A stretch of DNA of 64,000 nucleotides from Serinus canaria. Taxonomy: Eukaryota; Chordata; Aves; Passeriformes; Fringillidae. A program made the translations under genes and the position numbers. A model generated the notes under the pieces. It was not told the origin of the DNA and did no database searches. It saw only the letters and a program-made list of their open reading frames with translations. The stretch spans positions 53,052,435 through 53,116,434 of the forward strand of contig NC_066317.1 of NCBI RefSeq assembly GCF_022539315.1. Direction: 5' to 3'. Each line of letters opens with the position of its first letter. Within the stretch, counting starts at the first letter, position 1. This document shows, in pieces, positions 43,750 through 57,321 of the stretch.

Positions 43750-45885
43750 CACTGACATCAGGTGGAGAAGCAACAGAGCAAAACACAAACGTCCATCCAG
43801 GAGTTTCCTGGAAAGCACTGATAACAGCTTCCTGACACAGGTAGTGGAGCTCCCACAAGGAATCGTGTGCTTCTCAGCCTCATGCTAACAGGGAAGGCCT
43901 CCAAGGCTGGAGATGGAAGTCTGGGGGCAGCCTTGGCTGCAGTGACCATGAGCATTGAGTTCAGTACCAGGCAAGGAGGAAACAGGACAGGAAGCAAGAT
44001 TGAAACTATGGGCTTCAGGAGAGCTGACTTTAGCCTCCTCAGGGATGTTCTTGGAAGAATCCCATGGAATCAGGCACTGTAGGAAAAAGGGGTTCAAGAG
44101 AGCTGGTTGATAGCCAAGGATGACTTCCTCCAAACTCAAGAACTTCCTCCAAACTCAAGGATGACTTCCTCCAAACTCAAGTGCCTCTCAACGAGCAAGA
44201 AGTCAGGTGAAGGTGTGAAGGGACCTGTGTTTAGAGAACTCCTGTCCTTACTCAAGTGTAAGCAGGAAACACACTTGAGATGGACGCAGGGTTGGGCCAC
44301 TCTGAATAAATATAGGGATATTTTCAGAGTACATAGGACTGAGACCAGGATGGTCAAGGCCCATCTGATATTAAATCTGACCTAGGATGTGATTGACAAG
44401 AAAGGTTTCTTCAAATACATCAATAATGAAAAGAAAACAAAGGATAATGTGGGCCTGTAACTAAATGGAGGGGGACTCTGGTAAGGGAGGATGCAGAGAA
44501 GGCAGAGCTACCAAACATCATCTTTGCATAGCCTTCACTGACAAGACGAGCCCTCAGGAATCTTTGGCCCAGGAGACCAAGGTAAGGGAATGATGGAAAG
44601 AACACTTTCCTTTCCAGGAGAATTAGGTTAGAGAACAGCCAGGTAAACTTGGTATCCACAAGTCCATGGGCTCTGACTGGATGCATCCATGAGTGCTGGG
44701 AGAGCTGGCAGACATAGCAACGCCTCCCATGATCATCTTTGAATGGTCATGGAGATCAGGAGAGGTGCCGAGGACTGCAAGAAAACAAATGTCACCCCAG
44801 TCTTCAAAAATGGCAAGGAGGAGGACCCAGGGAACTACCAGCCAGTTAGCTTCTCACCTCAATCCCTGGAGAAATGATGGAGCACCTCTGTTTTGGAGGA
44901 TCTCTATCCACATGGATGACACAGAGGTGATCAGGAATAGTCAGCATGGATTCAGTAAAGATAAATCATGCTTGGCTAACCCACTTGCCTCCTACGATGA
45001 GACAACTACCTGGATGGATATGGGGAAAGCAGTGGATGTTTTCTACTTTAGCTTCAGCAAGGCTTTTGATGCTGTCTCTCACCTCAACAGGTTGGAGAGT
45101 TGAGCAAAGAACCATCTAAAATTCAACATGACAAATACAGGGTCCTGCACTTGGGGGAAGAGTAACCCCAGGCAGCAGCACAGGCTGGGGGCTGAACTGC
45201 TGGGAAGAACTCTGTAGGAAGGACCTGGGGTGCCTGGTGGACACCTGGTGTCCATGAGCCAGCAGTGCCCTTGTGGCCAGGAGGGCCAGTGGTACCCAGG
45301 GGTGCATTAGGGAGAGCAGTGACAGCAGGCTGAGGGAGCTGATCCTGCCCCTCTACTCAGCCCCAGTGAAGCTCATCTGGAGTTCTGTGTCCAGTTCTGG
45401 GCTCCTCAGTAGCAGAGAGACATGGAGCTCCTGGAACAGGCCCAGAGGAGGGGGACAAAGGTGATGAAGGGACTGGAACAAGCACAGGCTGAGGGAGCTG
45501 AGCCTGTTCAGCTTTGAGAAGGCACAACTGGGAGGGGAGCTCATCAATGTCTGTCAGTGTCTGAAGGGAGGGTGGCAGGAGGATGGAGCCAGGCTCTGCT
45601 CAGTGGTGCCAAGCAACAGGACAAGAGGCATTGGGTGGAAACTGATGCCCAGGAAGTTCCACCTGAACATGAGGAAAAACTCCACTGTGTGAGTGACAGA
45701 GCACTGGAACAGGTTGCTCAGAGAGGTCTTAGAGTCTCTGTCACTGGAAATATTCAAGAACTGTCTACATGCAATCCTTTGCCATGTGCTCTAGAGTAAT
45801 CCTGCCTGAGCAGGGAGGTTGGACCAGATAAGCAAGCAACTCTGGTCTCTTCCAACTCTACCCATTCTGTGATCAGAAATTTTTC
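43750..45885 (+). mobile_element. Long decayed CR1 LINE (ORF2 remnant plus 3' end)
   Basis: About 2.1 kb collinear with a CR1 retrotransposon. In order: endonuclease-to-RT linker text (GTGACCATGAGCATTGAGTT; CAAGAGAGCTGGTTGATAGC), the GATAATGTGGGCCTG region, RT core remnants (AVDVFYFSFSKAFDAVSH, from the KAFD..SH box), then GGGTCCTGCACTTGGGG, TCCAGTTCTGGGCTCCTCAG, TTCCACCTGAACATGAGGA and the terminal GGTTGGACCAGATAAG with CCCATTCTGTGATC. Stops, frameshifts and internal deletions make it inactive. Edges are approximate. Confidence 0.9.
44119..44181 (+). repeat. Three-copy tandem repeat inside the CR1
   Basis: The unit GATGACTTCCTCCAAACTCA + AG occurs as full copy, copy lacking its first three bases (44141-44159), and full copy (44160-44181). 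Confidence 0.9.
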
Positions 45886-48800
45886 CTCAACATCTTTTTA
45901 AGTCTTTACTGCTCAGCTGTGTCTGACCCCCACCAGTAAGTTTTTATAATATCACCATCAGGCTTCAGAAGCACTAGTAGGCCAATATTAAAGAGTTGAT
46001 TTTCTGACCTGAAAACCTGCCATAGGTTAGAGACATGAATCCAAATATTCCAAGGCCTAGAGTAATTGCCACATTCTTTAGATAATCAATTTAAATTAAG
46101 AGGATTAAAAGTGGTTATCTACACTGATTAAAAGCATGTCCTTACAGAGGCCAAAACCCACCAGAGGAGTGGCAGCCACGCAGAGATAACCAAGGCAAGT
46201 GCATGTGTGAGCCCTTGGTGCCAGGAGCCAGAGGCTGTCAGGCAGCAGCCTTGATATTCAGCCTGGTTTTAGATCTCTCCCAGAGCAAATTCTTCTACCT
46301 TGAATGACACTGCATTAGTGTGCTCTGCAAACATACCCTCTGTGCTTTTACAGTGTTAAAAGGAGATAAAAAGCTTCATTTTCATATCTCAAATATCCGG
46401 TGCCAATGCACAGGATATCCTTGGCACTTGGATACTATCAGCCCCACAGAGGGATAGTGCAAGACAGAATTGGTTACACTCTGTTGCTGATACCAAAGAT
46501 AGAAACCGCCTTGTTCAGCATTTCAATCTAAAATATACCTATGCACTGTTCCAGGAAAGCTTTGCTACCCCATGTGGTAGTTTGGTTCTTTTATTCTTTC
46601 TGGCTGAATTATCTCACAAACCCCTGCCTTTTCCCCTGCTTATTTACCTTGTGCCCCCCTGCCATTCCAGGAATATTTAGATTCTTTTGTGATGCAGTAA
46701 ATAATCTTTATGGCCATAAGTCTGCCTATAAAAACCGTAACATTTGAATTCCCCAGGCACCCACCTACCTGACCACCACTTGCAGATGAAAGCAGAAATC
46801 TAGATATCTATGCTGTGCCTTGTAGATTTAGATTTCTACCCGTGATGATGGGAGTTTAATGAAGACCTCTTCTGCAAATATAGAATATACCTGCAATTGA
46901 TTCTTTTTCTCCAAGAAAACTCCAAGTGTTTTCTTTGAAACATTTAAATAGTTGCACTGGCGCTAACAAATACATGCCTAGAAGAATGGAGTTCAAGATG
47001 CAGTTTTTGAAGATACACAAATTAATGTAACTTCAGTAAAGAATAATTGATCTAAACTATCTTAGATATTCATCTCACCCTTGATCTCCTTGACACATGA
47101 CGTGGCTAAACCCCAGCACCTGACTAAGCCACTCATTCATATGCACTCCTCTAGGATGGGAGGAGGAAATTGGAAGAATAAAACTGAGGATATTTGTGCA
47201 TTGAAATGAAGACAGTTTACCAGGTAAAGCAAAAGCCCTGCATACAGGCAAAGCAAAACAAGGAATGCTTTCAATGCTCCCATGGGCAGGGAGGTGCTCA
47301 GACACCCCCAGGACAACAGAGCTGTATCACACATAGCAGTGACTTGGAAAGGCAAACATCATCACTCCAAATGTCTCCCTTTCCCAGCTTCATGTGCTCA
47401 GTATGATGGGCTCTCACTTGAGTCAGCTGTCCCAGCTGTGTCACCTCTCAACTCATTGTGCACCCCCAGGTTCCTCAGTGGTGGGATGGGGTGAGGGGCA
47501 GAAAAGGCTTTTATGCCATCTAGGCACTGCTTGGCAATAATGCAAACATTTTCATATTGTCAACACTGTTTTCTGCAAAAGTCCAAAACATGACCCCATA
47601 CTAGCAACTATAGTGAAAATTAACTCAGCCAGAACCAGTACAACAAACAAAACCAGAGTTTTGTGCTTTAAGTTGAGGGTAGCTGTAAAAGAAAGCAATT
47701 TTTGTTTGACTGTGAATAATAAATAAATGAAAGCAATTGAAAAACAAAAGGAAAAAGGACACCTAAAAAAACCCAAACCCCACAGTCACTGGAGTCCTGA
47801 GAGTATTCTTTTACAGTCTCCATCACTCTTCTACACAGAAAGAGATCAGTTCTCTTGGTCTTCATTGCATTTCTCTGATAATTACAGTGACTTAGTTTAT
47901 AACAGCACAGAAGAGCTTAGAATATTCTCCACGAAACATCTGTGCAGCAGAAGACAAAGTTGTCCAAGAGTGATTCATCCTTGTATGGACTATCCCAGAT
48001 GCTATTAGAAATATGACCTCTACTCTTTAGTGAGGAGATAATGGTCCCCTTCCAGCCAACAATAATGGGTGAAGTCCAGACTGTAACAGCTCTTGAACCC
48101 AGCTTGAGTTCACAAGCCATGTTAGATTGCTGACGTTGTGCAGCAATCTCAGACTTTGAACATCCATAACTGGTCCAGGACATGGCTGGGCTGGGGTCTG
48201 CTGCTTGTACCCTGTAAATTTTCCATATTTTTACCATATGGTTTTTTACCACATATACCAGCATATATCTCAACTGCTGAAGGGTAGTCCACCCCAATAT
48301 ACATTTATTGGCACAGGTGGCATAAGTTCATGAGGTGTATAATCTACATCCCAATACAAATTTATTTTACCTCCATTAGATTAATAGAATCATTCTCTCA
48401 GTATCCTCCTTCAAGAGCTCTGTTTGCTAGAAGCAAACAGTATTCTCAGGATTTGTGTGCCACCACCAAAAAAAAGTGAAGAATTAGATTGTTCCTTTGA
48501 CATCAGATGAAATATCATACAAACCCAGCAGGACAGTTTCTGATAGAAATAGGATATTTTTGCAGAAAGACTTGATTTTTTTCTCTCCTACAGACATAAT
48601 AAATAATCAACAAGTATTTTCCCATCACACCTACCACACAGCCAACAGAGCAAGTTTTGACTGCACCTAAAACCACCACACAAGTTAACATGACTGGGGA
48701 GGAAAAAGGAAAGAATAACACTACTGTAATAAGAATCAACAAAAAGATCCTCAATGAGTAAATCCTTCACAATATTTCTGACATCCCCAAGAAAAAAATT

Positions 48801-49334
48801 CCTTCCCCCACATCTCCTCTGGTTCCAGAAAGTACTCTGAATAGAAACCTTTTTCCTTCCTGTCATAATACTGTGGATTCAAACCAAGAAATGGGTGCCA
48901 AATTATAAAAAAATTGAACACTTACCTGCTCATTAAACAGCCACAGTTTTAGACCATGTGTGTCCAGGACCAACCCTGCCCACCAGGAGCAAAACTTCAG
49001 ACACACAAATACAGAGCTGTTCCTGACTCATACCAGCAAGCCTAAATCTGACTGCCCCTAGCAAGAGCTGTTTTTCCTCAGTCACTTTTCAGCTTTTTTC
49101 AATCCCTAAATTTTTCTTTTAAGCTTCCCCAGCTGTGCCTCAGGAACTTTGATTAAGCTATTTCAGATATTTTATTTTTCTAGAGCAATTTTTCTCATCC
49201 TTTTTGAGCTGAAAATCTGCTTGAAACTTTCAGCAGGAAAGGTTTTCCAGCCCATCTTGAACAGCATTTGTTTGTAATCCAACAGATGTAAAGTAACATT
49301 TTGGGGGCTACTTAATTATTTTTCATTTCTACTT

Positions 49335-49380
49335 AATTTTCTAATTTCCATGTATAGAACTACATGGAAATAAGAAAATT
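49335..49380. repeat. 20-bp inverted repeat with one mismatch, 6-nt loop
   Basis: AATTTTCTAATTTCCATGTA at 49335-49354 and TACATGGAAATAAGAAAATT at 49361-49380 are complementary at 19 of 20 positions. Confidence 0.93.
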
Positions 49381-51617
49381 AAAAATTTTCACTAAAAAAT
49401 AAACAACAATTTTGACTGCTTGTGATATCTCACACAGCACCAGTTATCCTACTTGTCCTTTGCAGGCCTGTGACTAAGAGCTGCCCATCATACAGCATGC
49501 ACATTCAGGCATAGGCAGGCCTTGAAAACTGTGCCCTACAGAGGCTGAGGTCAATGCCTCCTCCTGAGGTGAGCAAGGCACCTGGCCCAGGTGAGGAAAT
49601 TTTAAATTCCTCTGGGATTTGCAAGGAGGAGAATTGCCAGGATGTGTCAACAGATGGTGCTGGAATGGCCCTTTCTACTGGTGAGGTGTGAAATCTATTC
49701 TCAGCTCTGTGATAGTCTCCATTAACCAGAGTTTGCTTCATTGAAAATGCTCCATGTGTGCTACAGGAATTCTGCCATCCAGTCTCCCTTACCATTTTTT
49801 AAAGGTTGCTAAGCCTTTTAAATGCTAAGTTTGATGTGAAAGCAATAAGTGAGGAACAGAGCATTTTGTAAAACTCATGTATTTGACATTTTGGCTTAGA
49901 TCTATGACAGAACAAAAGAGGGAGGAGCCCCTACTTATCTCTGTCTACATTCTGCCCTGTGTCTGAGCCAGCCCCAAGTCCTGGTGTCCAAACCCCAAGC
50001 ACCAGGGTGTCCTCAAGACCCAACAGCTCCACCATGTTGACGGGGCGAGTATGGGGACAACCCCAGAAAATCAGACCTGGCTACTGTATCCTGCTGCATC
50101 ATTTGAGTCTTCACTGCCCTACAAACACCCTAATGCACCCCGGGGTTTTGTCTTTGTGGATGCTCTGGCTAAGTGGTCCTTCCAGCTCCTACCAGCTTGA
50201 GATTTTGACCCCCAAAACACCTTCCGTGACAACATCAACAATGTCTCTGTGGAAACATTTTCATTGACCAAAAATCTTGCTAATTACTCTTGCCCAAAAG
50301 TTACCCAAGGGCTGTCCTGAAACTGGGTTTTAATTAAAAGTGACAAAGGCTGAGTAAATGTAGTTTCAAACATTCCTGCCAGTATGGTGTGACAAGCCTT
50401 CCCTGGCAAGTTACTTCTGCACATGATGTAAGAAAGCCCAAAAGCTTTACTCTAAGCTGTGCCTCAATGTAATTTATTCAAATCACCTGTTACACGTAGT
50501 CAAGACATCTTAAAAGCTTTAAAAGTTGCCTGTCAGATATTATCCCTCTGACTCACATCCAAGAGGGGCAGCTGAATATGACTTGGTAAGAAGTTCGTTT
50601 TACTAATAGGGGAAGACTCTTTGTGGTGCTCTCAGGCAATATTCATGTCCTCCACAGGACAGCTCATTGCAGCAGGGGAAGACCACTTAATCAGAATCTC
50701 CAAATTCACCAAGAACCAGAGCTCTCATTCTCTGAAGGGACTAATGATGACCTTGAATGAGCCACAGATTAATCTCTCAGACTCTTTTCCAGTTACTGGT
50801 CTCAACAGCATTGTTTTCCTAGCTGTAATATCTCAGTTTTATAGCTACTGGTTATAGTCTGGTTACTTTCCCTCATGGGTCATTCTTCCAGCTGCCAACA
50901 TCTGTTCTAAGTGTACCCACCTGAATCTCTTGCACACAACTCCACGTGTGTGCACACCAGAGGTGAAGTTGCCTGTCTGCTGTGCTGCAGAGGGAGGGAG
51001 AGCTCCTCCACCCCTCCCCTGGCAGTGTCCAAGATGAACCCCCTGGGATGGGGTGCCTCTCAACACTGAGCTGCTTTCTCACAGCACCCCAGCAAATGCT
51101 TTGAGCCCATCTCATTCAGGGCTTTGCTGAGATTGTGAATCCATGGCTGGTGGTAACCTGACTAGGAGGGGTGGACTGGAGCTGCTCCATCACATCCATA
51201 ACCATGAGGTTCTTAGAGGACTGCCAGCTCCAAGCATCTGAGCTTAGGATGCCTTGCTTGGCTCACCAGGCATTTTGTTTTACTTCAAGGGAAGTAAATC
51301 TCATTCCTTTCCCCGTGTCTCAAGATAGTGCTGAAGTTGCTGCTGATAAATGCAAATTGCTCTCTGCCTGCTGCCATGCAGTCATTTAACCATCAGGTCC
51401 AGCCAGCCACCCAGCCCCAGTATCAATTCCACAACATCCCACCCCTGGAAGTCCGGGCCTGTTTTGGAGCTCTGTGCCTCCAGCCCTGCTCCTGCTCTGT
51501 CTGAGATTCCTCAATCCCCAGCAACCCAAGCTTGCAATTTGATGGAGGGAGGAGACAAAACAAAACATCATTCCCTGCCCCTCCTTTTCCCCAGCTGGGT
51601 AAACATCAGCTAGTGGA

Positions 51618-51651
51618 TTCCTTGGTTTAGCAGCTTTGCTAAACCAAGGAA
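51618..51651. repeat. Perfect 15-bp inverted repeat, 4-nt loop
   Basis: TTCCTTGGTTTAGCA at 51618-51632 and TGCTAAACCAAGGAA at 51637-51651, loop GCTT. It is followed by purine-rich sequence rather than a T-run. Confidence 0.93.
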
Positions 51652-54349
51652 GAAGGGGAAGGAAGAAGAGCTGTCACAGGCACAAAGGACTGAAGGCAGA
51701 GATGGGGTACCCACCAATGAGCTGCTTGGGATTTCTTCTTTCCCCTGTCCATGAATAGAAGTGTCAGCTCTGAGGGCAGTGAGGCCATGCCCAGCCTGGC
51801 CAAAGGCAGCTAAGTAGATTTCCCCAGGATACACTCAGACTCAGCTTCTTTCCAGTTCCAGCACACAAGCCTGTGATTTGAGCCATCCTGCTGTCATTTT
51901 CTTCAGAAACGCTCCTTGTGTCACACCTGTCCTCAAGCACAGGCCAAAGGACGCTCTGCACCTTGGGGGTGGGAGCAGCCATATGCCTCCCACTCTGCTG
52001 GGATGTGTTTGAAACTGTTCTAGCACGCTTTTTGAGGAAGACAGGGAAATTGCACTAAGTATCTTTAAAAATATCTTTTTGGAGATATAACAGCAGGAAG
52101 CAAGAAACAAGAGTCAATATCATTAGTTTGTAATATGCAGAGCCAGCCTTCAAGCTGGCAAGCATTTGAGATCCAGTGCCGGAGGCCATTGCATTAGTCA
52201 GTTAAAATAGTGCTTAATGTTCTCCTCACTCACATGAGCACCAATTTTCTTAATGTCAATTATGGCCATGTATTGCCTCACCAAGGGCAGCATTTAGTCC
52301 ACAAATTATCAGCATGTCCTATAATTTATGCATTTTGCATTGTGTAAAAAACCCCCGGTCTATCAGCTCTGGTGTTGGTTGCAAAATATCTGCTCCTGTA
52401 ATTACCCTGATTGTTTATGTCATGGACTGTGTCCTTAGATCTTGAGCCATGTAAAAAGGTTGATACACCAAAAGTGTAAATGGCAATTAGGGAATTTCAT
52501 CAGGTGCTGAGTAAGATACAATGCTTGTGACAGTTTAATTCTAACCTTTGCTCTGTTTCTCGATGTCTTCTTGAAACACTCAGATCTTAGTTGTTAGGGG
52601 AGACCTGCTTAGGGACAACTCCATTAAATCAGTGGGATTACTAACCAATGTGCAAAGTGAACACTCGGGTCTCTCATATGGAGCACGTGTTTTCTTTGTA
52701 GTAGAATTGTCACAAAGGTAGCAAAATCTAAAGAATATTCTGTAAAAATATATCACAAGTGGGTTTACACTTCCAGTGTCATGCCCCTGGCATGTGGCAA
52801 CACCAGGAGTGGCCATTAGATAGGGAAAAACTTCCGAGTGCAGATAGAGCGCTTGCATGGAAGCACAGCCCACTGAGATGATGCAACAGAAACGTGGCCT
52901 GGCATTCCTTGGTACTTGTGTGGTATCCTTGCTTATGCAGTTCTTGGAACAGTGGATTTGTGCTTCACACTGCTCACTATTTATTTTGAAAAGACCTGAT
53001 GAGATCCTGTGCTATTGATTGTGTGTTGGTTCAGCTGCTGCCAGTGGTACCACACCCGCCTGCACCCCCAAATAATTTGCTGTAAATCAGAGAACAGCCT
53101 CTCCCAATGGCACAGCAAGGGCTGTCCAAAGGGCCTCACCACCACATGGTGAGGTGAAGGAAGAGATGATGGAGCATTCAAGCAGCATTTCAGACTGACC
53201 AGAACTGTGGTACATCTGGTGCAGTTCAATGCAGTGTCATAGAGTTTGAAATTGGGGGAAGCAAATGTGGCCCTTCAGCAGAGACTGAAAAAGCACGGGA
53301 GCACCAAAAGGAGCTGTGGACAACATGGTTAAGTTGCAAGCAGAGGGGAAGAGGACAGAGAACAGGCAATGAGCTGAAGCATTGTTTGCACATTTTGAAA
53401 GCTTCTGATGAGTGCAGAGCTCCATAACTTAACTGGTATTGGTTAAATAGTGATAGTCATTGCTGAACTTTGTCCCAGGCAGTTTGGAAACAGGGAGGTG
53501 GGTGGCACAACATGTGCCTGTGTCCAGGGTGTGCTTTGATTCCCAACAGACAGAGTCATGGAAGGTGATAAATTACAGTATTTATGCATGGGTGTAAGAA
53601 GCTCTAAGTTTTAAACCATGGGCCTAGGGTGATTACTGCACTTTCAGAAGAAGCCAGTTTATACTTTAGTGCATTAATATCAGTGTTATAAGAAATACTT
53701 CTGCTACCTTCATTTCAATAAAGCGTGTTGTAATTGAGAATGAGGGGTGCTTTTGGGGCAGGTTCCTCAGCTATTATTGAGTTCATAATTAGGAAGTCTA
53801 ATAACATTTTTAATACTCTTTAACACACTTAAAGAACACTTTTTATTTTTCTCTGTCTGGCTAATTTTAAGCTCCATAGGTCATGTGTGATTAAAAAAAA
53901 AAAAAAGAGTTAGATGGATATTTTTGCCAGTTATAAGCCAGACATCACTCAGGCCACAGAGTATAAGGAGCATTGCAGAGACTCTGTTTGCCAGAGAATA
54001 CAGGAAGAGTCTGAGCCTGGTACAGTGACACAGATAATTTGTGGTTACTCGTCATGCATCCTGTTGTCACAATAGCATTGGCTTTGCTCTCACATGCTTG
54101 CCTTCACTAAGGACAGTCTGTAGCACTCTGCCAGAAAACATCTTGACCCACACAGTTGCACTGAGCAATTCTTTTTATTTTTCTCCATATGAAAATCTCT
54201 CTTTCATATGAAAATACTGGACACACAGGTGCTTTTCTTTAGTGCTCAGTGTTAAAAAAACCTTCTCATTCTTGCACATGGCATCAGCTCAGGCTGGAAT
54301 TTGTCTGAATACTTATTTTTCTGCAAGATTCCATGATAAATATTACAAA

Positions 54350-57321
54350 AATAATTTTTTTAAACTTCTCTTTATTTTTACATTCAATGCATGAGGACAG
54401 ACAAGATGAACATTCATGACAAAATATAAAGACATATACTGTCCTTGAAACAGATAAAAGATGAAGTGTTCAAGAGTTTAAAAAAGTATTTTAGAAACAT
54501 TGTATTTCCAAAATTTCTCATTACAGAAAATTCAAATCTTTTAGAAACATAGTGTTTCATATCCTTGTGCATTAAGCCATATTATGAAAGTCTATAGTTG
54601 TTTTCACCTTTAAGAAATCTGTCTCTGCATTACTAACAATCTTTAAGTAACCTATGGATGGAGCCAACAGTCTCCATAATACACAGTATACACAGTTACA
54701 AACAATTGAAAAGTTATATTACAAAATATACAGTAGTGCCTTTTTACATTTTTATAGATAAACATTGCATAGTTTTCAAATATGTAATATATAACACAAT
54801 CACGAGCCTTTTTCTCTATAAGTTATGAAAAATTCTGTACACTCAAACAATTATAAATAAAGAGTAAATATCTCTTAGTAAGAGTGTGAGGGTGAGTGTA
54901 CCAGGATATATCGTGCTGTATTAAACAGAAATATTCCTTGGAATCTGCTTAACACAATGGCACGGTATGACCTGGAGCAAGGAGAGGAGATGGCAGGGGA
55001 GACGTTACAGAGAGGAGCCATAAAGTACTGATATGCCTGACAATTATTACCCTGACTCGTTTGCAAGCATTGCTTTCCCACAGTTATTATCACTGTTCTT
55101 GAAGGCTTTACTCCAAGAAGCAAAATAAGGTGCATGTTGTTTAAGAAATGAGTAAAAGTAGACTAAAATGTTTCCTCTTTCAATGGGTGGTCAATGGAAA
55201 CGTAAGATAACTTGAAAACAATTCTGGATATTTTTCTCATATTTTCCCAAGGAAACAGGGCATGGGAAATGCACACTGGGATTTCAAGAAACAGATTCAA
55301 AAAGTATCCAAAATTGTGAGAATAAAATGAAGAAGAATTCCTGAAAATATAAAAATTCCACTTTAAAAATGAGATGCTGACAAAATTGTTTCAACTGTAT
55401 GAAGCATAAGGAAAATAACTTTAAAAAGAACATTTGACATATTTCTGCTGTTTGGTACTGCACTCCAAAAGAGCAGAACTATACCAAAAGTAGATGTTTC
55501 TGGAATTTGAATCTGATTCTAAGCATTTTGTCACTGGCTCACAATTACAGAAAGTTAGAATCTCAGTTTGAATGCAATTTGCAAACACATAGTTTGCCAA
55601 TTTTAGTGTTAGCTTAAAAAAGGAAATGAAAACAATTTTCACTTCTAAAATATATGTATTTACTTGATTGCTGAATTTAACCTATTGAATTCCAAGCTCT
55701 GCAGAAAACAACAATTCAGAAGTAATTGTGTTCTAGCAGCACTGAGTAGCTTTGTTGCTCTAAGGGTCTTCTCAGCATTTTCATTACAGATTTAATTTAA
55801 AATTCAGCCACATAAATGACCTTTAAATGACACTTGGTTTACACTCAGCCATCTAATTTTTTTTTTGGAACATTTGTGCTTGGACTTCAGATATTGTCCC
55901 ATACTCAGTAATACCTAAGCTGTTGAAAACCAGCAGAAGTACTGAGTCAGTCTTTGAAATGTTCTTCTTCTGACTCTGAAATTATGCCTTCTGTCAGCCC
56001 ATGATTCAGAGCAGTCTCACAAGCATTTATTAAAACATCACTAAGGTAAAATTTGACCACAAGCAGCTTCCTATCAAGTATTGCACTACCCATGGATTTG
56101 CTAGGCATTGTAGTGACTACACTCCTTATGGATTTTATTTGGGATTTGGATTGCTACATACAATTGCCAGTAAAATTCACATTATTTCCAAGTAGAGTGG
56201 TTCAGAGCAAAAAGGGGTGGTGAAAACCCCTTTCTCTCCAGTAAATGTTACCAGATGCCCTATGCTAGCCACAATCTGCCCTACAGGCTGCCTCTGTTGT
56301 AGGTCTAAAGCCATTCTCCACTGCTATGCTGAAAACTCCTTTTGTGGCTCAGGAAAATGGAGCCACAGCTGCACATACATCTCCTGGCATCAGCCCAGGC
56401 TGGCACAGCTCTCTCCTCTCCTACTTGTCCTCCTTCCTGCACCAGTCCACAGCCGTGGGATTACATGGTGAACAGGACTGAAGAGGACCATCTAGAGAGA
56501 GGCATGGCCACGCAATCACATCCTCAGTCAGTCAAGACCTTTGGTAGCAGCCCAATATCTCCATACACAGTTCTTAACATTCAGCAGGCAGAGAGAGCAG
56601 CAATTGCCTTTATGGTCTTTAGCCCGGGATAACAAAAGATTATAGCTCCTGTCCCCACTGTTAGAGGAGACAGAGAGGGCTCCAAATGGGCTTATCTACG
56701 CTCATATGCCAGAGTAGGACTCCAAGAGCTTCTGAAGGATGTCCCAGCATTTAATTTTCCTTCACATACATAGAATAGATTTTGTCTATTCTAGGAAAGC
56801 TACTGTTTTCCATTTTGACCACTGCAGACAGGCCAATGAAAACATTAGGATTCCCCTTTTTTAGTTTTTCCCTTTTTTTCTTCCCCCTCTCCTTTTTTTT
56901 TTTAATTTCAAGGGTTTCTTAGGTATTATGAAGTAATTTCTGCTAGTCAGTAGGTCAGAAAGGCTGTTCTACAAGTGCATTATTTATTGGTTTTTTTAAA
57001 GTTTTAATTGATTGCCACTTCTTTCATCCCTCTCTTCATGGGACTACATCAGGATTTCTTTTGTTTGCTACTGATAACATTGGAGGAAGGTACCACATAG
57101 TAGATCCTCTGTGAGCAAATCTGTCATTAGCTTTGCAACTTAGCATAGATTTTTTAGGGACTCTGTCAAGCTTGTTTGACTCCCTTCCTTGATGAGTGAT
57201 GTATCACTGGCTTCAGAAACCTAACAAAATGTTCACTTTGTCCTCAGTGCAAGGTCCAAGGTGGTTTTGATGAGCCTGGCTGTCCTGTGCTGTATCTCTG
57301 CTAGTATGCATGGATCCAATA
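54350..57321 (-). other. SLC34A2: Probable SLC34A2 3' UTR
   Basis: AT-rich sequence after the SLC34A2 stop with no other gene visible. On the minus strand AATAAA signals occur at 56993-56998, 56134-56139, 56026-56031 and, at the far edge, 54371-54376. The last sits where dense AT-rich UTR-like sequence ends, so the longest form may be about 2.95 kb. A long T/C-rich stretch lies at about 56855-56907. Confidence 0.5.

Larger units (their letters stand above)
45886..54349. other. Intergenic spacer, distal part; no gene seen
   Basis: About 8.5 kb with no recognisable exon, RNA gene or complete transposon. It holds two foldback sequences (49335-49380 and 51618-51651) and an A-run near 53890. Frames up to 126 codons occur (for example 47917-48297 minus) but match nothing recognised. 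Confidence 0.55.

Noticed and set aside
44693..45103. A 136-codon frame on the plus strand with an RT-like motif
   Set aside because: It is part of the decayed CR1 LINE and not a host gene. Flanking CR1 sequence continues on both sides out of frame.
47917..48297. A 126-codon minus-strand frame in the spacer
   Set aside because: No recognisable domain, no splice-consistent neighbours and unremarkable composition. A chance frame is the simplest reading.
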